The translations under genes were made by a program, and so were the position numbers. The notes under the pieces were generated by a model. It was not told where the DNA came from and did no database searches. It saw nothing but the letters and a program-made list of their open reading frames with translations. Below, in pieces: positions 1 to 15,100 of a stretch of DNA of 64,000 nucleotides. Origin of the DNA: Spodoptera frugiperda (Eukaryota > Arthropoda > Insecta > Lepidoptera > Noctuidae). How positions within the stretch are numbered: position 1 is the stretch's first letter; the number at the start of each line of letters is the position of its first letter. The stretch is from NCBI RefSeq assembly GCF_023101765.2, contig NC_064220.1:4774001-4838000 (forward strand), read 5' to 3'.

Positions 1-59
1 ACCCCATTAATACCTACTTCATTAAGTCCACCGATTGTAGTAGAATAAGTGCTTGAAGC

Positions 60-146
60 TTAACCCTTTGTCTGTCGGTATATAAGACACAATAGAAAAC
101 ACATTGTGTCTCGCGTAGATCTGCGTTCCGACAGACAACGGGTTAA
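60..146. mobile_element. Short TTAA-flanked inverted-repeat element (MITE)
   Basis: The 87-base segment begins and ends in TTAA. Its ends are inverted copies: TTAACCCTTTGTCTGTCGG on the left and the complement of TTAACCCGTTGTCTGTCGG on the right. The centre carries two inverted GACACAAT-type motifs. TTAA at both ends is the target-site signature of piggyBac-type elements. A related copy lies at 21296-21394. It sits in the last POSH intron visible here. Confidence 0.65.
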
Positions 147-176
147 TAAACAAATAATGTGTAATATTAGTATTAC

Positions 177-3100
177 CTCCTTTCTTAAGCTCGAGTTCGT
201 CTGGTTTCTGCGGTTTGTACGGGTATATAGCGACGTATGCGGCGGGCAGCGGGCGCTCGTTGCTCCGCGACCGGCGCCGGCGTCGCTCCGACCGTTCCGA
301 CCGGTTCTCGGGGCCCGCGTCCAGTAAACTCGTCGCCAGGATCTCTGCCGAGTGCCTGCAGTATTCAAATATTCTAATATCAGATAAAAAAGGCTACATT
401 ATTAAATGAAAGTCGTTATTAATTATTATAATATTTTTTATATATTTTTTATAACGTCCCGACCTTAATCCCCGAAGGGGTAGGCAGAGGTGCACATTAT
501 GGCACATAATGCCAATGTACACCCACATTTCACAATTTATGCTGTATGTCCCATGTGGTGGTGAGCCTATTGTCATATACCGGGCACATTTCCAGACTCC
601 GTGCTACTGAGAAATTTTCGAAAAACCGAAAAAAGCCCAGTAATACTTCGCCCGACCCGGGAATCGAACGAGACCCCTTGCCCGGCAGTCGTACTTGCAA
701 CCAGTCGGCAGGCGAGGCAGTTCTGTTAATTACTTTTTTACATCAGCGTTCTTTGTTTTTCTAAATAAAGAAGTGTAAGTAGAGAGCGCTCACCTGTTTT
801 GAGTATTATGATTTCCTTGTAAATGAGTAGAAGGCGTCAAACTATGCCTCTTATCTCTTTCTCTATGGTGATGATCTCTATGCGCTCTGTTCAGCATATA
901 ATTCCCATCCTTCCCGTGAGAGGGCGACAGAGCCGCTTGTAATCCTAATCCAAAATTCAACAAAGCATCTACATTGGTTCGCAACGGGTTTTTACTAGAC
1001 GAAGGCACGTCAAGTCTTGAAGACTCATTATTGATTGCACCTTCCTGATTATCTTCTTGTGTTTGAGAGGCATTACTCGTACCAGACGCATTCAATTTTG
1101 GACTCTCTGAAGGTGGCAAGCTGACATTCAAGGACGTGTTTGTAGCCGTCGAACTTTCATTCAAACTCAACACTCCCATAGAAGTATTGAGAGACTCGTC
1201 GTTGTTAGTTTCTTCCTCTGGTAAGTTCTGATTTTGGTTTTGAATTTGAGCCGTATTGCCAGCAATGACGGTTGCATTTCGCTCGGTGTTATTGTCTGGG
1301 GAACTGGGAAGGCTTGGTTCAGCGCTCTCGCAAGTGCTGGTGTCGGAGCTCGTGTTGGGAGTGGTGGTGGAACTTACTCCGAAAGATGGCGTGTTCATAC
1401 TAGAACTCGAGTCCGAACTAAGGTTGCTAGTGTTGAAATTGGCTACGGCGACGGGAAAATGTTCGTGCGTCCTAACATTCTGGTAGGTATTGTCTACTTT
1501 GTGTACGGGGGTTGAATTATAGCTGTCGTATTTGACGGTCCGTAGTCTGTCGTAGTTCTCTCCGATGCGAGAGACGCTCTGTATGCCCATGGTTCCTTGG
1601 TGGGACTTGTTGTGTACGTTGGTGAACTGTATGAGATCGAGCGAGTGCTTGGTGTGGGCGGGTTCGACGATGTTCCTGGCGACGTGGTGGGTGAGGGGCT
1701 GCGAGTGCTGGGAGTGGGGGGAGTGGGGGAGGTAGCTGGGCTGCGACTGCGACATGGCGGGCACGTTCTGGTACGCGCTGTGCACCGCCGCCGGCGTCGA
1801 CAGCGACATCGCCTGGTAGCGGTGCGAGTGTTGCTGGAATTAATGAAATAAATAAGTATTGAAACATGATGCTCATTCCACTTTGTCTTGTTGATGTTGT
1901 CATTCAATATCTTAGGTTCATTTTCTAGGTGCATTTTTAAATTTCATATAAAAATAGTATAAATCCTTAGATTTTATCAATTTATTACATGATTTTCATA
2001 ACATAACTGGTGAAAAGGGCACTATAATCGCAGTTAATCTAATTTTATTACTTGTAGTATGTGATTACATAAATTATAAAGGAGATACATTACCTGTTGC
2101 GCATGATGCCTGTGGTCAGAGTGCGAGGGTCGCGCTTGTTCCGGTATGGGCGGCACGGGACGGTTTAGGGGCACACTGCACAAAATAAAAGCAAGTAATT
2201 AACATGTGAACACTTTGACCACAAAACATTAATTTAACAGCTATTTTAAAGCCTAAAGGTATATCCTTCCTCGATAAATAGGCTATCTAACACAAAGATA
2301 ATTATTCAATTTGATCTAGTAGTTCCACAGATTAGTGCGTTCAAACAAACAAACTGTTCAGTAACTCTACCATGAGTTTGAAGTGTACAATTTTTGTGTG
2401 GCAAATTTTAGTGCCACAGATGACCGGTAGAGGCGTTGTAAAATTTAATATACAAAAAAATTACGTCGTCGCTAACGACTATCAACAAATACTATTGCTT
2501 CAAACTCATGGAAGAAGTAAGGCTTTATTTAATAACTAGCTACTTCCGCGCGGTTTCACCCGCACTGCTCGGTTCCTATTAATCGTGGCGTGATGATTTA
2601 TAGCCTATAACCTTCCTCGATAAATGCGCTATCTAACACAAAAAGAATTATTCAAATCGGACCAGTAGATCCTGAGATTAGCGCGTCCAGACGAACAAAA
2701 TGTTCTGCTTTATATAATATAGTAGTGATAGTAAGTGATGATTGTTGATGAAGCGGTATGTAAGATTCGTAGCAATTGGCGCTCCATTGCCTCTGCCTTA
2801 CCCCTATGGGAGACAGGCGTGAGGTTATATATGTATGTATGTTAGATACAATATACTCTAGATAAAGTACAAACCTGTTCATAAGCTGCCTGGCTGCCTG
2901 GTTGAGTTCCACGAAGGCGATGGGAAAGATGCCGACACGTTGGTCGAGCCTGCCTTCCGCCCAGTTGTCGTCCACACGACGGTGCACCGTTATTATCGCC
3001 CCTATAACATTTACAATAAATACTATTGTAGGGGCTTTGTAAGTATGAAAGATCTGATGTATCAGCAGTATTGTGTGTAAGCGAGAAGTATGTTAGCGGC

Positions 3101-6100
3101 ACCGCCAGTTACTGCGCGCTGTCCGGTCGGTACGAACGTGGATAGGCTTGGGGAACTTTGGGCAAATAAAACAAGGTTAAAAGTGCTATCCATTGTTTTA
3201 ATTCAGCGCCAGTAATTCCCAATGCACATGAACATGTATGCAACGTGACACGCTAAAGATAGTTACCTAAACTATCTAAGAAATAGGTCACGGATACACA
3301 AAATTCTACTCTATTTATTTATAATTATAGTTGATTTTGTATATAACTATTTATGATGTGAGAGAATCATGCTTTGATACGAATAAGCCGGCTCTACTGG
3401 AGTGATAACATGGCCTCATAGGAAACCGGCGTGAAACAACGGTTGTGTAGTGTGAGTGGGAGTACCGGAGGCTCAATCGTCAAATTGCCAATCCTGAAAT
3501 GACCGGTAACGTACTGAAACTACTCTGTGGTGGTGTTGTCAGCGATTGCTTACCATTAGGTGATCAATCTATTCGATTACCGACCTATGCTATAAAAATG
3601 TTATTCCTATTCTTTTATCAAACACGCTTTCAAGCGAAAATCCACTCTATTCTCATAGAATTTTAGCTGATTTTTGATTGGTAATAGTTTTATTCGTGAA
3701 TTTACCTTTATCGAAAGCCAGACAGCCTTCCTCGTCAGGTGCGGACATTCGGAAGTCGTATAATGCTTTGCATAGTGCAGTGGCCACCGGTAGAGGTACC
3801 ACGACCTGAAAAAAATATAAAACAATTTCTAGAAAGTGTAGACTTAAGTGTATGAATAAGAAATGACAAGTGAGTGTGTGGTTACATCTTATTTAGAAAC
3901 AATGAAAACCATACACGAAGCGGCAACGTTGCATTAACCTATCGTCGTTTGTAGGTTGCATGCTTTCGTCAAATGACGCGTCGTGGACATTTGGCCTAAA
4001 TAATTTCTCGTATAAATAGGGTCTCCATCTTAAAAGAAAGTTTGCAATGATTCCTACGTTTGATAGATTGCTCTAATCGCAGTTTAGTCAGCGAAAATAG
4101 AAATGATACAGTAATAAGATCATTTGTCACTCAGTAACTGTGTATGTGTATAGATATCCTCTATATAAATCTTAGAAATATTTGTTTTTTTTTTGTTATA
4201 AATAAGTAAGTAGAATACATTTATATTTACAGATAACCATAACTCGACACATGGCCATTACATTACTTAAAGTAATAATAAAAAAATATGTAAAAAAAAA
4301 CGTTTAAAGTTAAACCACATGTCAAGCACTAACTTTCTTTGACAAACATGTGGCGTACATGTGATTATTTGAAATGTTTATAATAATTTTATTTTATAAC
4401 CCATAATCACTTATGCACATTTAGCAAAGCAAGATGGACGATAATTTAATTTGTATACGCTAAAGACACGAAATTACAGATCAGTATTCTTCTTTAAAAA
4501 AACCTTTACCAGATTTTCCATACTTAGCAAGCGACCCGGGAATCGCTGTTAGGTCATCGTAAATATGTATAAAAGATGCTTCAGAGAAAGACTGGGGTCT
4601 GGGTGTGAGCATTTGAAGTATGAAACTATGTGTTTGTAAACACCCCCTTGAAACGAGAGAAGATTGTAGTTTGAGGTAACGTATTTTTTAAATCTCAGTG
4701 AACTAACCTGCACATATGCCAGTGGGAACATGCCAGTCCTTCCGGAACATTCTCCCTGATACCAAAATGTGTCCAACTTCTTATGAATGAGTATTGTTTC
4801 ACCTTTCTTAAACGAGAGGTCGCTGTAAACAAATTAAATAACATTATTATAACGAAAAATATCCTCATTAAATAGTAACACTAAAAATAGATAAATAAAC
4901 TATGTATTGTGGACCAACCAATCGGAATGACACATTATTTTTATGACGATATACCTACTTAGTAAGTGCCATTATTATGATTATGCAGACTTGAGTCAGC
5001 AAAATGACATTTGGTTAAACATAAACTCATGTTTTAAGCGTAAGGCTTGACTACCAATCGTATATGTATAAGGTACACCTGGTTCATTGCATAATTCTTT
5101 AGCTTTCATCACATTCATGCATCTGGTCATACAAACACGCCGGTTAAGAGTCTTGTATATGTATAAAGATACTCCACAGTGCACATGTTTAGAATGACGA
5201 TGTAGCACATTGCTAAGCACACAACGGATAGGCCATGACTCACGCCAACATAATGCATCAAAAACGACTGCTAATTGAATATAAGTAGTTCACAGCCACC
5301 GATCACATCAACTTTAGCGTTTATTATTATAACAGCGGCAGTTTTTCTCATTGACTCATGCACTTCTGGTCGCTGACAAATGACTGCCTACTTAGTATTC
5401 TAGTTACTCGACAGTTATTTATTTGCGAGTAATGCTTTGTAGGGTTTGAATGGATCATTGACCATGTGAATGTCACTGTAACTCATTTCTTTAATATGGT
5501 AATTATACGCTTGTCTGTTATTACGACTTAGAAAATGCTTTACGACATCGTGACAGGTGAAAATGGTTTTCTCGAGAAATATCGTAATAGAACACGACAG
5601 TTTCGTTCGTATAGTTGCTACACGCGATTGGTGAGCACCTATTCGAACCCCAGGTTGAGTAAACTGTCATAAAGCAAGCATGTATACTTGTATAGTTAGT
5701 AATTGAATAGTTCGTGTAGTCAATGTAATGTTTATAATTTCAAGTAATTTTGGACACTCACTTATAGTATAAATGGGAAAGTTTGTGTGTATGTTTGAAG
5801 AAGAAGCCAGTTGTGATTATAAACGTAATGGTCTTCTGCAAATAGATTGGTTTAACTTGACAAACTGTACCCTTAGTACGAGTTTGTTTTACGTTGAACG
5901 AAATCAAAACGAGAGCGTGTTCGGCGTTCTCATTGGCCGGCTCGAATGAACCAACCAATCAGAGCGCCGAATGCTTATCGGTTAAAAACTCATACTAAGG
6001 TTACTTTAGTACTAAGTCTTTACTTAATAACTTTGTAAAACAGTATCTAAAACTATAAAGCATTGATTTATTGGCATTCACTTTTATCACAGGGACGTTA

Positions 6101-9100
6101 AGACGTCATTCGTGAACTCTGATCATCGGTCAGCGTCACAAGTAACTCTTGACCATTATGTAAACAAATAATAATTAATAACTATTTCCTTAGTAAACAT
6201 TATGACTCACTAATACTAGTGGATTTAAATATAGCGCTTTTGTCACTGAAATACCTTTAATAAAAAATATATTAATATTAGTTTCTTGTTTTTTAATACT
6301 TTTTACATAAGCTTACGTGCCCCTTAAAAGATGAACGGTGCACACAAACCATATAATATCAACTTCTACTATTTACAGAACTCGTCGAGCTGCGCATTTT
6401 TCTCGTTTTGTTCGTAACACAGCTACATAACACATTTCTGGTGGACAAAGCACCCGAATGTTCTACTTTTAACCAAAAAGTTTACTATTTAGTAAATTCA
6501 TTCTGTACCGCCTGTTACTGTAAACTGATGACAAAATCATCTACAAGTAAATAATAAACTGTATTTTATTATTGTATATTTTACTATGAACCAAGATGCC
6601 TGACACCAATTTACAAAGTATGTAAGTCCTGAGGTTTTTATGAAAACTCGTTAATTGAAATGGAAAACGCTAGTAATTAGATTAACATAATTGCATTTAT
6701 TAATTCGCACGCAAATTGTCAAGCTTATTAAGACCACTATACGTGATCACAAACTTAGAATGAGATTTTTTTGTAGTCTATTGATAGTTACATATTAATA
6801 TTTTCTATCATTTTGGAATAAAGTTCAGAATCGATTAAATAATTCTGACAATAGGCTAGTTTCCTAGTAGTCAAAATCAATAAACGTCACAAACGATATT
6901 TTCTACGAATTTTGTATGAAATACAGTCAGTTGCAGAAAACTGTCTTTAAAATCGACATTAGTTAATCCGTCATTATCGCTAATATTCCATTAAATTTAA
7001 AGACGTTGCACAAAACTGTTGCGGGTCCGTTTAATGGGACTTTAACTAAAGACGACATTAAAAAGTGTTGCAAGTTAAAACACATATTTTGAATGAACTG
7101 ATTACGTAGTATTTGTATACTCTCTGGAACTGATTGAATGTAAATTGTCATTAAGGATGGAAGGAAGCGAATCCCGCTTCGAAAGAAACCGATTTTTTAT
7201 AATGACGATTTATCGATCGTGTTTGGATCTATTTTATGTAGTTAAAGGACACTATAAAAATCAATACAATACCATTTGTTACTACTTAGTTACTTGTAAA
7301 CTAAGACTTAGTTATGAGTTTTTCCAGAGCTAATCACATTTTTTACGTAATACCTATATCTATATTTTGTATTTGATTAAATATCTCTATATTTAATAGA
7401 TTAGGTATATGTGTTATTTTAATTAGCTACTATTAAATGTATTTTGTGGTGTCTTAATAGTGGAATACATATAAATATCTAATTTTCTTCTAATTCCCTG
7501 AACCGATTCAATTATGTGTTCCGATTTAAAATAGGTATCAACCTTTTTGGTTCGCGGGAATAAAATCCTAGATGACCATTGACCAGCCCTAGTTTTCAAT
7601 AATGTCATCATGAGCGTTTCTGTCATCTCTGTATTTAGGAAAAATCCTAATTTTTTACGATAAAAATATTATCAATTGCTTTAATGTGGTGTTGAATTAC
7701 CTTTCATTGGTATCGTAACACCGTTTGTAAGTAGAAGATTTAATGTAGCTTCCAGGTGTTTGTTATTGTTGTGATTAATGAGAATTGGACTCGTCTCGAG
7801 TTTTCCTTTTATAGAAAGAATTTTCAGTATTATTCATTAACCATGGTATCTGATGCAACACAGGCTGGTTCAGGCAGTATGCATCGCCCTTTTACTAACT
7901 TTTTAAGCAAAGAATTAACCAAAGAATGGTACCTATAATATTGCACCCACAGAGGAAGTACGAATTACCCCCAGGTGACCGTGGCTCGGTATTTTAGTAA
8001 AATAAATATATAATAAAATAAATTAATTTAAAACAAGATAAGTCGTTTTATTTATTTTTAAAAATAACTACTTAATAGTTAACATTTCTTTAGCATTTAC
8101 CCAGTCTCTATAAAGAACAAGGTATATACATCTATTAATACACCTATTCCCCTAGCATGATATGGAAATACCTAAGGAAGGCCTATGTTTGGCAGGAAGC
8201 TGATCTTCGGTAGATCCAGTAGCGAAGAATCACAAACATCTATATGACGAAAATTGCGCGGACGTAGGAGCATAAAATTTGGTACACTTATAGTTTATGT
8301 GTAGGAGAAGTGCAGAACGCTAATATTTTTCATAAATAATGCTTATAAAGTACATTCATAATCAATAAATAAATAAATCAATAAATAAAACATTACACAC
8401 ACTACCATGCATAATAGGGGAAGGTAGGGTAATTGAGAACGGCGGGTAATTGGGAACACGTTGATAAGTCCCACTTCCCCTCCCCGTATCCCGTCTCGCG
8501 GCTATTCGAGGTATGCTTCCCCCGCCCTAAGTGCGCAAGCGACAGTGGGAACTGGAGGATGCACGCATCTTGACACGGTGAGTCAAAATGTTTTTATTGC
8601 ATTTTTGTTATAAATTTTGTGTTTTCATACATTAGATGCAAATGTCATATTTTTGAGTACAATGACACCATATTTCGTAAGTTTATTTCATGGATAATCC
8701 GTTTTAAAATTTTACGTGTTATAGGAATCACTTATAATGCTATCGAAGGTCGCGACCAGTTTTATTCAAATTATCGACTGCCGGTAATTAGGAACGGTGG
8801 GTGGCGGGTCAATTGGGAACGTTCATATTTACAATTTGTTTTTATATTTTTATTACAATACGAATTTTATATTAGATGAGGCGTGACGTTGATGCAGCCA
8901 GACTGAACCAGACACCACTAGTTCATAATATCAGATTCACATGACCACGATAAAGCTTTGGGCACATGTGCAATGCACTTCCAGAGAGACCAGCAAAAGT
9001 TACGTGTGTGATATGTGTCATGAAATGAAAAAATATTTTTTCCGTTATAAGCAGACAGATAAATAATGTTTTTAAGTAATAAAAGTCGACTTTTTTAAGA

Positions 9101-12100
9101 GAAAATACTGTTTTTTGCCTTTTAAGTTAAGTGTTCCTAATTCCCCCACCCTTTCGTATTTGACAAAACGTCAAATTGACAGACATTGCGATGATATTAA
9201 AAGAAAATGTAATGAAAAGAGGTTTCTCATTGAAGGAGGTTAATATAATGAAGAGGTTTGGTTATTCATGATGCGCCGGATATATTAATTTGAATTTTAC
9301 AAAACGAATAGCAATTCGTTAAATAAAAATTATCCTTGAACGTATGTTAAGTGGTATTGTAAATTAAATCGTATGTGGTCGAATTTCGACCACTAGGCGG
9401 CCATTAGTATCAATGTGAGACCATCAATAGCTTTATTTCTTCGAGTTTCAGTTTCTAAATTGAGTATCTCGCAAATGCGTAAAGCTTTAGTAATCCTGTA
9501 TCTCACACGAAACTCTTCTCCGTCATGTTTTTCAAATAAATTTATCGCAAATCTGGTACACGACGTCGTCGTGGATAGGAGCGAATAAAGATGATAGGCT
9601 TGACAAGGGACATTATAAATGAATACTGTAATAAAGTAAAAAAATATTACTAGCACTATTTACAAAAGAATTTTTAATAACAAGTTTAATGGATGTTTGA
9701 CTAGGCATTAAAAATTATAGCCCCAAACTGTCAATTTAATGCTCCTTTAGCGCTAATGACGTTTTGTGCAACGTAAAAAATAGGCTAAAGTCCCGATTTG
9801 ACGTTTCTTTAATTAAAGTTAAACCGGCATTAAAATGAGATAGAAATACTTCTTTGTCACTAACGATATTTTCTACGAATTTTGTATGAAATAGTGTGTT
9901 ATACCGTCATTAAATTGTTACGGCAAATAACAGAAAATTACCTCAAAATATTCGAAAATTAAGTAGATCACCCATGTATGATCTAGAATAAAAGTGTGAT
10001 TAGTGTATTGTATTGAAAAGTCGAAATAATCTTTATTTTTGACTTAGGAAACTACCCAATTTCATATGCTCACGTCTTAGTACTTATTAATACTAGTTTA
10101 TATCCTCGGCATTTAAAACAAACGCACTTTTACATTCACAATATGAGGTAAAACTGTATGATTTGAAACAATGAGGTCAACTCACCCTGGCTCCTTAGAT
10201 ATATAGTCGTATATAGCCCTCGCGTGTGGAGGTAGCTGCTTACCGCCGCCCTGAACACCTTGTAACGCCTATAACAATATAATACAAGCATTACCAAAAT
10301 TATCAACTAAATTAAACTACTTATAAAGTCACATTTTATGGTCAAATCCACGTAACATGGAAGTTTAGTAAAGGCTGGGAAAAAATATCTTATATTTTGA
10401 TTATTTTTATTTAATTTGCAATATATGTGTGTGTGAAGTGGAATCTTGCAACTAAATATTGAAGCAGATATCTTCAACCAATTGAGCTAAAATTATGCAT
10501 GTGTAATTTACATGACCATTAATCTTATGCTTGTTTTTTTAAAACATTTGTGATTTCTGAATCTCTATGAATTCATGAGACTATGGACAGTGGACAGCCG
10601 CAAACCCAGAGGAGATACAAATGTGTTGCTAGCCTTTTGAGGTTTAGGATTGGAGCGATCAGCGTCTGATGGTAAGCGATCAGCGCCGCCCATGGATATC
10701 CGCAACACCAGAGGAGTCACAGGTGCGTTGCCGGCCTTTACTCAAGTGTCTCAAATATTGGTTTTATTATCTTTCATTTTATCTTACCTGGGAATGTCCG
10801 CTCCTTGATGTCCTTTGTCCAGTCGCCGACTTCCTCGGAGCCGAGTTCTTCATACCTTCGAGGATCCTCATGAGGAGTACGTTCGGAGGCAACTCCTCCA
10901 CCTTCGCTTCCACTAACACCCTGCATTCTGGACATCGTAACTCCTTGTGTGATTCTATAATCACCTAAAATCAAATAAAACGTTTTTGTTAGTTAATATT
11001 TGGAACTTGTAAAAGGCTAAGACTAAGAAATACGGTCAACTTTCCTAGTTCCTTGTATGTTTTTAGGGGGGACAATCGTAGAATGACTTCTCCCGCTTTG
11101 GGCGACCCGAGAGGCATTATAAGACTCTTAATGACCAAAAACCACTCAGTTCCTATTCCTGCTTTTCGAGCCGGAGCCCCGATACTCCCTCTCACTTCGC
11201 CTAAAGCGGTAGAAGTCACTAGATGATTTTCCCCGCAAAAAAAAACTCTATTGACTGGCTTATCAAAAGACGAAGACGTAATTTGCGTAGTGACTAGTGA
11301 AGCAGTGATATCTAACTTCAGTCTAAATAAAAAGTCCACAAAGTTAAACTCGTTTATATTACTTTTTAGGAACTAAATAATTGGTAGCAACCGGATTTTG
11401 ACTCAACAGAAATGAAGGGCATTTATCATCCCACGCTAGTTGGGGCAATAAATTGAGGGAAATGAATTGTCCTAGTAATGCCCGTAGGCGATGGACCCAT
11501 TCTAGTTTACGATCGTGAACTTTGAGCTAGTATGATAAAATCTCAGATCTTAATGTGGTTGCAATTTGACGATTGACGTTTTGACCAAGTTGTCGATCAT
11601 CGTGGTATCAAACAAACGATGTGTGTGTGAACTAAGAACGGCTGGATCGATTCGGCAAATTTTGGTCTCGACTTATTTGTAGTAGTCCGGAGAAGCTTTA
11701 AAAGGTGAGAAAAAACATTTTTGAGGCGGTACAAAGTTTGCCGGGTCAGCTAGTCCCATTATACATTTGTTTTAACTTGTCTAAAATAGCTGTTAGACTA
11801 AAACCTCTACATATAATTTGACGAAAGAGGAAATCTAAAACTTTACTAAAAACATATGCTCATAGTAATATCACAGAATAAATAATGTTTTTAAATGGAA
11901 ATTGTCTCTGAAGAACGAGTAATAACATTCATGAACATCACATTATTGAAATGAGAACTGAAATTGAAAATTATAATGAAAGTTTACTTTTTATGATTTA
12001 CGGTAACCACTTTAGTTAATTTCTTCTTGGTAAGACGAATGTCTATGATATAGTTTATATTATAATAAAGTAATGTAGCAGTGAAGGTTCATTGAAAGAG

Positions 12101-15100
12101 AGTTGAAATCCCTTACTTTATATTATTCTGTCCTAAAACGCAATAGATATGGGTTTGTTTCGTAAAACTTCTTTTTTCTTCTGTTCACCAGAAAAGCCAA
12201 GTAAGGTAAAAGGCAGATAGTTAACAGACACTAACGCATTAAAATTAAATTAATCTCTTGCCAAACTAATAATACACGAACTAGAGAAGTTATAGCACTC
12301 TAGTTACCCAGATAACATTAAAAAATCTATTGTAATGTATTATCAAAATGGATAACCCACTCCCACGAAAAATAATACCATAAAGTTGTTCGCAGAAGCT
12401 TGTTGAGTCACCAAAACAATTAGCTAATGTGCTCGTGTTTGCGACTGAATCGTGTGTCCCTTAATTAACGTAGGTAGTTGCTGCCAAAACGGTCAAGAAC
12501 AGTGTAAGTTTAATAGGAATGCACCAATGTAATGCCAGTACCAGCAGAAAGATATATTTTCCACAGTTACGAGTACTTACGACCCATTAAAAACCTACGC
12601 TAAAGATACAAATGGACTGAAATTAGCTCATACCTCTACATTCATGTGAACTGAAATCTTATCTCAAAGACGTCTGTCTGTTTATATTATGAATCGCGGT
12701 GCGTTTTGATAATAATCTTCGTGTTTTGGTAATGGTATACATATAGTATAGTTGGGACAGATAAAGACGGCGTAGTGCGAGTTTTTTTTAACGCGATCGA
12801 AACGTCGTCATTTTTAATCCCTCTGATTGGTTGGTTAATTTGAGCAGGCCAATCAAAGAGGCTATAGTCATAAACATGTTAATCCCGAACTCAAACTCGC
12901 TAATGCGAGTTTCGCTGATACTGCTATCCGGTATATCTGGAGCTGCGGACTATCTGACGGGTTTACCGGGGCTCCGGCGTGAAAAGTAGATGTAGGAACG
13001 AGGTGGTTTTTAAGGCGAGAGAAAAAAGGCACTCAGTATCAGTCTACAGTTGAGAAGATCTTTAGGTAACTTGTGTCGGTAACAGTCCTTACGACTTACG
13101 ACATTGTTTCTGTTATTATGACTTCATGTGTTATTTGTTGATTGTTTACTGTTGATCTAATTAGGTGGTCAGAGGTGAAATAATCTATGTTTGGTATTGG
13201 TTACTAGGCTAATGATTCAAGGTAGAAATAGACTCTCGGTGCTTTCAATTATACTTAATAGGTGTGTTCACTATAGACAGACACATTAAAGATATTTGTA
13301 TTTACATAGGTACGTGATGTAAATTACATTTTTGTATAACTAGTTATTTATATTAGTACGATTTAAAGTTAAGGTTTCTACATAAAGTCTGTCATTTCCG
13401 ATAAGTATTTCAATCTAAACAAAGGCAGGCACACAATGCAAAGGCAATCTTATCAATATTATAAATGCGAATGTTTATGAGTTGTGTATGTTTGTTACTT
13501 AATCACGGCAAAACGGCTGAATGGATCAGGAGGAAATTTGAAACGGAGATAGATTATGGTCTGGAATTTCACATAGGGTACTTTTTATCCCACATGAACG
13601 CTGGCAAAGCCGCAGGCAGAAGCTAGTATAGAAATATAGCCGTCGATTTTATCTAATCATTCAATTATAGGCAGTTTAGTAAGTCAAGGTAGAATGTATC
13701 AAGGATGTACTAAAACTTGTGCATTATATCCATGGAGCGGTAAATAGAAAGATAAAATAATTGCTTCCTGTACAAACACATTAGTCTTCGTACATACATG
13801 ATAGTTTATAATAAACTTATGTTCAAAATAGTTTTTGCATGCGTTGCGACTACGATATCCGGGAGCTATGGCTGATGACCATGGATTTAAGACATATAGT
13901 ACTTAGGTAGGTAATAGTTAGTGTTTTATATTTGAATATCGCTTACTAACTACAAAAAAAAAGGAAACCTTTTACATAAATGCTTTCTTAGTTTCTTTTT
14001 CGTTTTTATTCACCTTGTCGGTACGTATGTTTATCGAGTGGCAGGTAAGGAAATTGATGATGCAGTACATTAGCAGAACTTTAAAAGACCTACCGGTCAA
14101 CTGATTGCTTTAAAATACTTTAGAAATTGTATATTTACCAAGAAATATACTATAATACTAGCTGTTGCCCGTGGCTCCGCCCGCGTGTTGGTCGCTTTTC
14201 GCATAACCATATATATCAAACTTAAAATAATAACATACAGAAAAGAGTAGAGGCAGCCTATTACAGGGTATTAAACCACTCCTAAAGTGATGCTGGGCGT
14301 GAAAGGTGGCCATAATCTCAATAAATAGAGATGACTTACCGCATTGCTACGTCTTTTACAATCTACACACGAATTGAAGTAGCCAGGACTTTATTCAAAT
14401 ATACGTAATAAAGCATACGAAACCTCATCCACACTGTCATTGCAAATTCAGGACATTTGATATGACAGTACTCATGTTATCTATATAGAGTAGGTAGAGA
14501 CCGTCCATTTAATCCAATTGCCTGTTGGCTGACTATAATTAAACTGCCCTCCAGTTGAAGATCTTGGAACCAAAAGCCAATTGTAGTGTATCTATGTTCC
14601 GTAAATGCTTCCATTTGCCAAACATTATGACCTCTTTGGCACAGACTACATAATGTGAGTTCTTAAAAAAAAGGTTGCTATATCATTGGGATTTTCGTCG
14701 AGTCTCATTCTAGCAAAACAAATGGGTTTGATACACCATATAGTTAATTACTGTATACGTTTATCCGGTTTTCGGTAAAAAAAAACTGTTGTAAGAAACG
14801 ATAGATTTGTATACAAATTAAACGTTTTTATAGTAGCAAGGTTTTGTACGAATTGATTAAACCAACAACATTAATCGATCGCAAGAATGATGTCGTAATT
14901 AAATTTAGACAGCCAAAGATACATTGAATTTTCCAAATTCTTAGCATTTGTTTTTGTATGATATGTATAGTTGTTCTTGGTATCAATTAAAATGTACTTA
15001 TCGCACTCATATATACCTATCATTAAGCACTTAAATTATAGTAGATATATATTTTATGCGGTTTACGTGAGATAAGATTAAAAACGAGAAAGTAAATTTT

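Noticed and set aside
1234..1515. Plus-strand frames over POSH exon 794-1833
   Set aside because: Opposite-strand shadows of a biased coding exon; no independent signals.
8619..8879. 86-codon plus-strand frame
   Set aside because: It lies inside the putative transposon, has no family features, and its composition follows AT-rich noncoding DNA.
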